Positions 57,415-64,000 of a stretch of DNA of 64,000 nt are shown here, piece after piece. Within the stretch, counting starts at the first letter, position 1; every line of letters begins with the position of its first letter. Both the position numbers and the translations under genes were made by a program. The notes below the pieces were generated by a model. It ran no database searches and was not told where the DNA came from. It saw nothing but the letters and a program-made list of their open reading frames with translations. This DNA is from Dinoroseobacter sp049800775 (GTDB lineage Bacteria > Pseudomonadota > Alphaproteobacteria > Rhodobacterales > Rhodobacteraceae). Location: the NCBI RefSeq assembly GCF_049800775.1, contig NZ_JBNAFR010000001.1:930001-994000 (forward strand), given 5' to 3'.

Positions 57415-57858
57415 TCTTTCTCTGCTGTGACATCCGGCGAGAGTTGGCACTTATCCAGCGCGACTTGGCATTTTTGCCGGGCAAGACTGGAACTTTCATC
57501 ATTTTGGGTGAGTTTGGGAGCCTTCTGTTTACAGAGGTGGCCCCTTTGTTCGTTTTGAAAAGCTGCCCCAGAACAGTGCGGTCGGTCGGTTTTGGATTCG
57601 GCACTCAGGGTGGAAAGTGGGCGATAGCTGCGACTGCAAGGACGTCACTTTGTTCAACCCAATGCAGACCTTCAATTTAGTCCGTTTTGATCTGTTATTC
57701 TCAAGCTCTCAAGGGTCGCCTAACAACACATAATCCCCGATGTTCAGGCGCTATAATTCATGGCGAATTTCATGTAAAAAGGTATACATATTTTCGAAAT
57801 ATTTGATGAAATTTAGCACATATTTGACTCTCGTTTGTGAATATTCTTACATCCTTGA
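57415..57858. other. AT-rich junction region at the start of the genomic island
   Basis: These 444 bases separate tRNA-Gln from the first gene of the defence-like operon. AT content rises sharply after about 57680. No gene is convincing here; a minus-strand frame that runs through the tRNA is an artefact. A weak promoter-like pair, TTGACT (57824-57829) and TTACAT (57847-57852) with 17-base spacing, lies just before the GTG at 57859. No integrase gene is visible within the window. Confidence 0.5.
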
Positions 57859-58119
57859 GTGGGAGAACATGCTAAGGATCGTTCAAAATTGCCCGAAATT
57901 ATTGATAAAAGAGAGAAATTTGTTCGACTCGCGGAGGGGAGGACGCAGTCCGCGTTGGATGCGATTCGTAAACTCGGCAATCTTTCGAACCGGCGAGCGT
58001 ATGAGTACTCGGATAGCGATGTGAAGAAAATCGTGAAAGCTCTTCGAGACGCGACCAGCGACATCGAACGAAAATTTGGCTCAACAGCCAGCGATGGCAT
58101 CGACAAATTCAAGCTCTAG
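57859..58119 (+). CDS. Small helical protein, first gene of the defence-like operon
   Basis: This 86-residue, charged, mostly helical protein contains KLPEIIDKREKFVRLAEGRT, RKLGNLSNRRAYEYSDSDV and KKIVKALRDATSDIERKFG. I recognise no domain. The GTG start has no clear ribosome site. It ends 11 bases before the GHKL ATPase gene and is on the same strand, so it is likely part of the same operon. It could be a regulator, adaptor or antitoxin-like partner, but there is no evidence to choose. Confidence 0.6.
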   Translation: MGEHAKDRSKLPEIIDKREKFVRLAEGRTQSALDAIRKLGNLSNRRAYEYSDSDVKKIVKALRDATSDIERKFGSTASDGIDKFKL

Positions 58120-58130
58120 GGGCACATCGC

Positions 58131-59996
58131 ATGAAGTCAGAACCACTCAATATCCGCGACAAGCGCTTCCTGATCAATCGACTGATTGAGCAAGCTCCTG
58201 TGAACACTTTGGTTCGCGAGTTTTTCAAAAACGCCGATGAGAGTGCGGCTGGCGCAGCTGATGGGAACCGTCGCATCGAGATTTATCCCACCATAATCGA
58301 CGGTGTTAGGAAGCTTACTTTCTGGAACACCGGGACGGGTATGGACGATCGCGAGCTAAAACAAGCGACTGAGTTATCCTCTTCGATCAACAAAGAGATG
58401 GCACTCGATGGAAATTTTGGCATCGGAGCGAAGGTTTCAGGGCTCACAATGTCGAAGGAGGGTATTCGCTACCGTTCTTGTAAGGATGGCTCCGTCACCG
58501 AAGTGGTGATCGGCTTCGATGCTGACGAACAGACTTATGTTCGATTCCCAGTGGAATTGCCTGATGGCAGTTTCGATACGGTTTATGACGTGACCCAGGC
58601 TGCCATTGCGGACGGTCAGGATACATCGTTCGATTGGACGGAAGTTGTCCTCATGGGCGAGCATGAAGACCACGACACGGTTGCTGAACCACTTGGGAAG
58701 GGAAAGAGCCAAGATCGAAGTTTCATACCTTCGGCTATCTTCCGGCGCTTCGCGCGTTTCGCAGATGGCGTCGAAGTGCGCATCGATGTCGCTATGACCA
58801 AAGGTGGAGGCAAAGACGAAACGGGTCGCAAGCGACGCTTGAAGACGCTCGAAGAGGTGGCGGAGGAGCTTCCAAACCACGAGTGGGTTGACGCGCCCGG
58901 TGGAGAAATAAGGGTACATTATATCCATGACCCGAAGCACGAACGCTACAGCCATTCTCTCAGCGCGCTGGCCAATCCGGCAACTAGCTCGACGACCTTT
59001 TGTGCGCTAGTTCACAAAGGAGAACGTTACGACATTAAGTCCAGAAAAGCCTGGTCAGCCGCTGCTCCAAACTTCGGAATTCCATTTGGTTCGAAGGTTC
59101 TTACGGTTGAGATTGAGCTTTCAGATGAACTGGCGCTGCCAAATCAATATCGGGATGGGCTGACCTGGCCAGATGACCGTTCTCCAATGCTTGCTGAAGA
59201 CTTTGACGACTATGTGCGGGAGCTGATGCCAAATTGGGTCAAAGACGTCATTCGAGCGGAGTCCCCCTTATCCGACGACAACTTGGATGACCTTCAATCC
59301 GACCTTCAAAAATTGCTGGACGAGTTCCGTGTACCCACGGTGACTTTGAGCCCATCTCGCCGTCATTCTGCAATACTAACTGAAGCGGCAGAGGAAGGCA
59401 CCGATACATCTAATCCAACTAGTCTCGAAACCGAGTTTCCCGAACTAAGCGAGGCTGGCGAAAAGGATGCATCCGAAGCCGACCACGACAAAAGCCAGCG
59501 AGCTAAGCAAAAGAAAGTCCGCAAGGCACCAGATGGTTCAAAGCTCTCACGTTCAGCTCAATCATTAGAACGCGTGCCAGAAATCAAAATTCTTACGGAC
59601 CCAGAGGAAATAGCAGACAAGAATCTCAAAGGTCGTGCTGGCCGCTACTATAAGGATGCACAGACACTGTTTGTGAATGGTCTCTATTCGGCTGCTGAGC
59701 GCATGGCCGTCGAACTTGATGCTGAGCTGCGAACAGCGGGCGAGGCTGAAGTCGTCCGGTCGGCGATTTTGAGAGCATCACGAAAGTTCATGGCTTTTCG
59801 AGTTGGCAAGGCGACTTGCTACGCGATCAGCAAGCGTCTCTCGGATGATTGGTCTAGCGACGATCTTGATCGCGCCACTTCACCTGAGTCTTTGTCCTTG
59901 GCGGCCGATGATTACAAACAGAGCATTTCTCAAGCGAAGCGATATGCGAAAGAATTGATTAGGACTGCAGATGTCCCAGAAGAAAACGTTGCTTAG
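58131..59996 (+). CDS. GHKL-type ATPase (Hsp90/MORC-like ATP-binding protein)
   Basis: This 621-residue protein has an N-terminal Bergerat ATP fold: N-box LVREFFKNADES (E30, N34, D36), the NTGTGM loop at 66-71 (in place of DxGxG), and GNFGIGAK at 94-101. The middle part (to ~420) looks like a transducer region. After a charged, disordered linker (~425-500) comes a helical C-terminal domain rich in Ala. No kinase or topoisomerase domain is visible. Such ATPases often clamp DNA or act as switches in anti-phage systems. The ATG has AGGGG at good spacing. Confidence 0.85.
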   Translation: MKSEPLNIRDKRFLINRLIEQAPVNTLVREFFKNADESAAGAADGNRRIEIYPTIIDGVRKLTFWNTGTGMDDRELKQATELSSSINKEMALDGNFGIGAKVSGLTMSKEGIRYRSCKDGSVTEVVIGFDADEQTYVRFPVELPDGSFDTVYDVTQAAIADGQDTSFDWTEVVLMGEHEDHDTVAEPLGKGKSQDRSFIPSAIFRRFARFADGVEVRIDVAMTKGGGKDETGRKRRLKTLEEVAEELPNHEWVDAPGGEIRVHYIHDPKHERYSHSLSALANPATSSTTFCALVHKGERYDIKSRKAWSAAAPNFGIPFGSKVLTVEIELSDELALPNQYRDGLTWPDDRSPMLAEDFDDYVRELMPNWVKDVIRAESPLSDDNLDDLQSDLQKLLDEFRVPTVTLSPSRRHSAILTEAAEEGTDTSNPTSLETEFPELSEAGEKDASEADHDKSQRAKQKKVRKAPDGSKLSRSAQSLERVPEIKILTDPEEIADKNLKGRAGRYYKDAQTLFVNGLYSAAERMAVELDAELRTAGEAEVVRSAILRASRKFMAFRVGKATCYAISKRLSDDWSSDDLDRATSPESLSLAADDYKQSISQAKRYAKELIRTADVPEENVA

Positions 59997-60061
59997 TTCA
60001 ATAGAATACTTGTTAGTCAAATTCAGTGATGCTTGCCTGTGTCCGGGAGGCTTGGTCTCGA

Positions 60062-61447
60062 ATGGCTAAAGCAGGCGGATACATTTTGCGGCTAAGCCAA
60101 GAACGGCTCGATATATTTGACTATGCCATGGACATGTATGGCCACTTCGCAGAAGCGGTGCCGTCGTTCAATCACAGCCGAAACGCACCATTGGTCTGTT
60201 TCATCGTCGATCCATGCGGCCACGTTTCGCACATTGGTCGTGGAAGACGAGGTGTGAACGCTGGGACGGAGCAAAGCCGCCTCAATATTGATGAAATTCA
60301 CTCGCTCGACAGCGCTGTGTCGATCCGCGACATCATCGTTGGCGTGCCAAACCGCAATAGAAAAGCCGTCGAAGATCGGTTTCAGAATGGCGGCTTACTT
60401 TCGCCAAAAGCCTTTCAAGAGACTGTCGATCTCTTTGTTCAGCTTGCGCCTGGCTCTGGCGGCCTTATCGAGCGCTTCACGACGTCGACACGTCAACGTC
60501 TTGAGCGTTTGAGCGAACGAGCCCGGAGCAATCTTGCATATCAAAAAGAAGCTGTCGCAGTCGCTTTGAGTCTAGCCGGGATTGACCGTGCTCCTTTGGC
60601 TGAATGGTCTCTCGAAGAGGAAGCTCCTGAGTCTTTTCTGGATGGGCTCGCCGAAGTTCGGATGCGAGAGGATCCGATGGTTATTCAGGACATGCGACAA
60701 GTGCCTGGCTACGCGTATCTACGAGACGTGCCCAACGCCGCCGCCGCAGTCTTCGTAGATGGCGAAGATCGCCTCACTGTGATCATGGCCAATCGCCAGC
60801 CGCTTGAGGAGCAGACTGGAACCGATTTGATCTACTTCAATGAGCGCTTTCAGGCGTTCATCATGGTTCAATACAAGGCCATGGAACCGGATGACGAGCT
60901 GGGCGCGATATTCCGCTTCCCCGAAGCAAAACTCACGGACGAACTCAGTCGTATGGACCGCTTCCTCAAGGAGTTGTCCAGGGTCAAAACCGTCACAACG
61001 ATGGATGATTTCCGCTTCAGCGACGATCCGTTTTTCTTGAAGTTTTGCCCGCGTGTCCAGTTTGAGCCTGATAGCACGGGTCTGACGAAGGGTATGTATA
61101 TTCCTCATGCTTATTGGAGACTGCTTGAAAAGGACGACCAATTGAAAGGCCCTCGGGGCGGACGTCGTTTAGCTTATTCCAACGTCGGTCGGTACTTTGA
61201 CAACACGTCGTTCTCCATGATGGTCAAGGGTGCATGGGTCGGGACCAGTATTCCGCAGTCGGAACTTCTCGAAAGATGGATGAGGGATGTCGTGGCTTCT
61301 GGTCGCTCGATCACTTTCGCGGTGAAGCCCGATGATCCGGATCCTGACGGTGAGGATGTCTTCGTCGTCGATCCAAACCTGGATCTGGATGGCTTGACTC
61401 TCCAACAAGCTGAAGAGCCGGTTCGCGTAAGAATCTCACGCGAGTGA
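60062..61447 (+). CDS. Uncharacterised protein with PD-(D/E)xK-like signature
   Basis: This protein of about 461 residues matches no family I know. A segment TGTDLIYFNERFQAF then IMVQYKAM gives G-T-D255 followed after 14 residues by Q270-Y-K272. That is the core arrangement of PD-(D/E)xK nucleases of the Mrr/QxK kind. An acidic helix precedes it (NLAYQKEAVAVALSLAGI). The N-terminal ~130 residues form a separate domain (LVCFIVDPCGHVSHIGRGR). The ATG at 60062 follows GGGAGG; an earlier ATG at 60026 lacks a ribosome site. It stands between the GHKL ATPase and the OLD-type nuclease on the same strand. Confidence 0.7.
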   Translation: MAKAGGYILRLSQERLDIFDYAMDMYGHFAEAVPSFNHSRNAPLVCFIVDPCGHVSHIGRGRRGVNAGTEQSRLNIDEIHSLDSAVSIRDIIVGVPNRNRKAVEDRFQNGGLLSPKAFQETVDLFVQLAPGSGGLIERFTTSTRQRLERLSERARSNLAYQKEAVAVALSLAGIDRAPLAEWSLEEEAPESFLDGLAEVRMREDPMVIQDMRQVPGYAYLRDVPNAAAAVFVDGEDRLTVIMANRQPLEEQTGTDLIYFNERFQAFIMVQYKAMEPDDELGAIFRFPEAKLTDELSRMDRFLKELSRVKTVTTMDDFRFSDDPFFLKFCPRVQFEPDSTGLTKGMYIPHAYWRLLEKDDQLKGPRGGRRLAYSNVGRYFDNTSFSMMVKGAWVGTSIPQSELLERWMRDVVASGRSITFAVKPDDPDPDGEDVFVVDPNLDLDGLTLQQAEEPVRVRISRE

Positions 61448-61486
61448 CTAGACAATGAATTGGCGTAGTCCGCCTGGGAGGAAAAT

Positions 61487-63220
61487 ATGGCGGTCATTCG
61501 CAAGGTTGATATTTCGCACTTCCGATCGATTAAATCGTTTGAATGGTATCCGTCGCCGGGTCTCAATTGCCTGATTGGATCTGGCGACGCTGGCAAGAGC
61601 ACGATCATTGACGCCATCGACTTATGCCTCGGGGCGCGGCGATCCGTGCAGGTCACCGATGCAGATTTTTATGAGCTTGATGTAGAGACGCCAATTTCGA
61701 TCACGCTGACTTTGGGGGCGTTGTCAGACGCTCTCAAGAATTATGAGGCTTATGGGGAATATCTACGAGGTTACGACGACCTCCTCGGCACGATTGAAGA
61801 CGAACCCGGGCACGACTTGGAGACAGTCCTGTCGTTGCACCTAGAAATTTCTGGCGATCTGGAGCCACGTTGGCGGCTGAGGTCGGATCGCGCGGATGCA
61901 AAGGACAACGACCGAAATCTCAACTGGAAAGATCGAATTGCGCTTGCGCCGACCCGTCTCGGCGCGGTCTCGGACTACAATCTTGCTTGGCGGCGCGGGT
62001 CCCTCTTGAGCCGGTTGAGCGAAGAGAAGCCGGATGCGTCTCTGGCCCTTTCGCAGGCGGCCCGAGAAGCGCGGAAGGCTTTCGGCAACGACGCCGATGC
62101 ACAGCTTGGAGACGCCCTTGGCTCGGTGAAAAAAGCGGCCGATGAACTCGGTATACCCATCGGTGCGAAGGCGCAGGCGCTTCTCGACACCCATTCTGTC
62201 TCGATCACAGGTGGGTCTATCGCCTTGCACGATGAACGCGGGGTTCCACTCCGAGGCTTGGGACTCGGTTCCACGCGGTTGCTTATCGCCGGGCTCCAAC
62301 GAGAAGTGGCGGCGCGTTCGTCCATTCTACTTGTCGACGAGATCGAGAACGGTCTCGAGCCGCACCGCATCATTCGGCTTCTTGGATCGCTGGGGGCCAA
62401 AGAGGAAGCGCCGCCCCAACAGGTCTTCGCGACCACGCATTCACCCATCGTCTTGCGCGAACTTTCAGCGGACCAACTTCGTGTTTTGCGGCGATCAGGT
62501 GAGAAACATAGGGCACAACCCGTCCCTGCTTCTGCACAAGGGACGCTGCGAAGTGTTCCTGAAGCTTTTCTCGCCCCATCGGTCTTGATCTGCGAGGGGG
62601 CGTCGGAAGTAGGTTTTGTGCGCGGCTTCGAGCATTTTTGCGTGGGGCAAGGCCAGCCCTCGATCTTCGCTAGGGGTGTCGCGCTCGTCGACGGTGGTGG
62701 CGGCCATCCGGACCGCTTGTATGAGCGCGGGGACGAGTTTGCGAAGCTCGGGTATCGGACTGCTGTGTTTCGAGATGCCGACATTCTGCCCACCCCGCAA
62801 ACTGAAGCGGCTTTCCATCAACTGGGTGGTGGAACATTCACCTGGGAAGCGGGTCAGTCGCTGGAGGCGGCGATCATCCGCAATGTCGGAGACGCGACGC
62901 TTCTCGCTCTTCTTGACTACGCAATTGCTGAACATGGGCGAGATTTGGTCGCCGCCCATATTCAATCTGCATCTGGGAATCAGGAGAATGTCGAGAACTT
63001 CCGAGCACTTCTTCATTCGCCTCAGCACACAATCACTCCCGCTCAGCGAGACGTTCTAGTGGCGGCGTGTACGACGAAGAAAAACTCGTGGTTCAAGTCG
63101 GTTGGCCGCATGGAACATGTGTCCAATAAGATACTGGCGTCGAACTTTGCAGATGTAAGCGAAAGCTTCAGGCACCGTGTCAATGTCCTGCTCGGCTGGG
63201 CTCAGGCGACTCATGGCTGA
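61487..63220 (+). CDS. OLD-family ATP-dependent endonuclease (GajA-like: ABC ATPase plus TOPRIM)
   Basis: In this 577-residue protein the N-terminal ABC-type ATPase has Walker A GSGDAGKST (31-39), signature LGLGSTRL (258-265), Walker B ILLVDEIENG (280-289) and the switch His in TTHSP (H318). The C-terminal TOPRIM nuclease has E370 (LICEGASE) and D430-A-D432. Length and layout match GajA of the Gabija anti-phage system, which is about 580 residues. The ATG follows GGGAGGA. The next gene, a UvrD-like helicase, overlaps its end by eight bases, as gajB does with gajA in many loci. Confidence 0.88.
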   Translation: MAVIRKVDISHFRSIKSFEWYPSPGLNCLIGSGDAGKSTIIDAIDLCLGARRSVQVTDADFYELDVETPISITLTLGALSDALKNYEAYGEYLRGYDDLLGTIEDEPGHDLETVLSLHLEISGDLEPRWRLRSDRADAKDNDRNLNWKDRIALAPTRLGAVSDYNLAWRRGSLLSRLSEEKPDASLALSQAAREARKAFGNDADAQLGDALGSVKKAADELGIPIGAKAQALLDTHSVSITGGSIALHDERGVPLRGLGLGSTRLLIAGLQREVAARSSILLVDEIENGLEPHRIIRLLGSLGAKEEAPPQQVFATTHSPIVLRELSADQLRVLRRSGEKHRAQPVPASAQGTLRSVPEAFLAPSVLICEGASEVGFVRGFEHFCVGQGQPSIFARGVALVDGGGGHPDRLYERGDEFAKLGYRTAVFRDADILPTPQTEAAFHQLGGGTFTWEAGQSLEAAIIRNVGDATLLALLDYAIAEHGRDLVAAHIQSASGNQENVENFRALLHSPQHTITPAQRDVLVAACTTKKNSWFKSVGRMEHVSNKILASNFADVSESFRHRVNVLLGWAQATHG

Positions 63221-64000
63221 TATTGACTTGCTGACGATCGATTGCGGCGGTGTCTCCGCGCCGGCCGGGTGCGGGAAGACCCACTTGATTGCCTCAGCGC
63301 TTCAACACCACGACGATTCGAAGCCAATCCTAATCTTGACGCATACTAATGCAGGTGTTGCCGCCCTGCGCGCGCGATTAATTCACATGGGGGTGCCGCA
63401 AACCGCGTACCGGATCACCACCATTGATGGCTGGGCAATGCGTCTCATCAGATCCTTTCCGCATCGCAGCGGCCATGCTGAAGGGGTCCTGGATCTGACG
63501 GATCCACGGAACGATTATCCTGCAATCAGGCAAGGCACGATCAATATCCTTGCAGGCAACCATCTCAGAGATGTTCTGCAAGCGACTTACGCACGGTTGT
63601 TTGTCGACGAATATCAAGATTGCCTAGTCGAGCAGCACGCGATGGTCTCAAAGATTGCAGAAGTTCTACCGACCTGTGTGCTCGGTGATCCGATGCAGGC
63701 CATATTCGGCTGGGGCTCCAACGTGCTCGTCGATTGGGAGGCCGACGTCCATGCGCGCTTCCCGCCAGCAGGTGAACTCGACACGCCGTGGCGATGGCGC
63801 AATGTTGGGACAGAGGCCTTTGGTCGTTGGCTATTGCAAGTCAGAGCAGCGCTGCAATCTGGTCAACCTATCGATCTGACGCAAGCGCCCGATGAGGTGG
63901 AAGTGATAAACGTCACTGGCGACGATGATGTGCCCAACCAGACCAGGGCCGCTAGTACCCGTCCTCCGGTCGAGGGTGGAAGCGTGCTGATCGTCTGTGA
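63213..64000 (+). CDS. UvrD/Rep-like helicase (GajB-like), cut by window end
   Basis: The frame from the ATG at 63213 stays open to the last base, giving 262 visible residues of a longer protein. Walker A is APAGCGKTH (16-24), Walker B is VDEYQD (131-136), and motif III is GDPMQAIFGW (158-167), all diagnostic for superfamily 1A helicases. The start overlaps the OLD-nuclease stop, so the two are translationally coupled. A compact UvrD-like helicase beside an OLD nuclease is the Gabija arrangement. The full length and the helicase 2A/2B domains lie outside. Confidence 0.88.
   Translation, partial: MADIDLLTIDCGGVSAPAGCGKTHLIASALQHHDDSKPILILTHTNAGVAALRARLIHMGVPQTAYRITTIDGWAMRLIRSFPHRSGHAEGVLDLTDPRNDYPAIRQGTINILAGNHLRDVLQATYARLFVDEYQDCLVEQHAMVSKIAEVLPTCVLGDPMQAIFGWGSNVLVDWEADVHARFPPAGELDTPWRWRNVGTEAFGRWLLQVRAALQSGQPIDLTQAPDEVEVINVTGDDDVPNQTRAASTRPPVEGGSVLIVC

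Noticed and set aside
57263..57604. Minus-strand frame with VVGFEPTVHGTKNRCLTAWL across tRNA-Gln
   Set aside because: Same tRNA translation artefact; no ribosome site and no conserved domain.
57740..58024. Frame of 94 codons overlapping the small first gene of the defence-like operon
   Set aside because: It overlaps the better 57859-58119 frame, which abuts the next gene and has the more protein-like composition.

Overview
The window looks like a chromosomal segment of a marine-type alphaproteobacterium of the Rhodobacteraceae (Roseobacter group). The reasons are the high GC, the rRNA operon order 16S-tRNA-Ile-tRNA-Ala-23S-5S-tRNA-fMet, a leuA-mreBCD-mrdA-rodA block, an iron-sulfur bacterial photolyase, and many Tat or Sec exported redox proteins. 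The genus cannot be fixed from the sequence alone.

Layout. 0-14 kb, mostly plus strand: the tail of a LuxR regulator, a complete ugpBAEC glycerol-3-phosphate type ABC importer, an MFS permease, a PepSY protein, and a YqiJ/flotillin membrane pair. A decayed proV/proW betaine-transporter remnant follows, then a large DUF1989-GcvT fusion gene that diverges from a LacI-type regulator across a 14-bp perfect palindrome. 14.3-20.4 kb: one complete rRNA operon on the minus strand with its own promoter. 20.5-27.4 kb: msrPQ methionine sulfoxide reductase, an FMN glutamate-synthase-like protein, two tandem fasciclin proteins, an SDR, a catalytically degenerate nuclease-fold protein and small genes. 27.4-42.4 kb: clpB with a sigma-32 type promoter, pyrF, an NfeD/SPFH pair, a secreted metallo-beta-lactamase-fold protein, a class D beta-lactamase homologue, NAD synthetase, a 19-repeat MORN protein, a photolyase and a second SDR. 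42.4-50.9 kb: leuA behind a leucine-rich leader peptide, then the rod-shape cell-wall genes mreBCD-mrdA-rodA and ghrA in one tightly packed series. 50.9-57.2 kb: SseB-like and uracil-DNA glycosylase genes, an ArsR regulator with a DUF318 permease, and a capsule-export fragment (kpsT, kpsE-like, kdsA).

57.3-64 kb: a tRNA-Gln gene marks a sharp change to more AT-rich DNA with no housekeeping genes. It is followed by one co-directional, tightly spaced operon of five genes: a small helical protein, a GHKL (Hsp90/MORC-type) ATPase, a protein with a PD-(D/E)xK-like signature, an OLD-family ATPase-TOPRIM nuclease, and a UvrD-like helicase cut by the window end. The last two resemble the Gabija anti-phage pair (GajA/GajB). 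The first three are not part of canonical Gabija, so the whole cassette is the best candidate here for an undescribed defence system.

Regulatory signals read directly from the sequence include a leuA attenuator-like leader, LacI-type and ArsR-type operators, an RpoH-like clpB promoter, an rrn promoter, and several intrinsic terminators and intercistronic hairpins.
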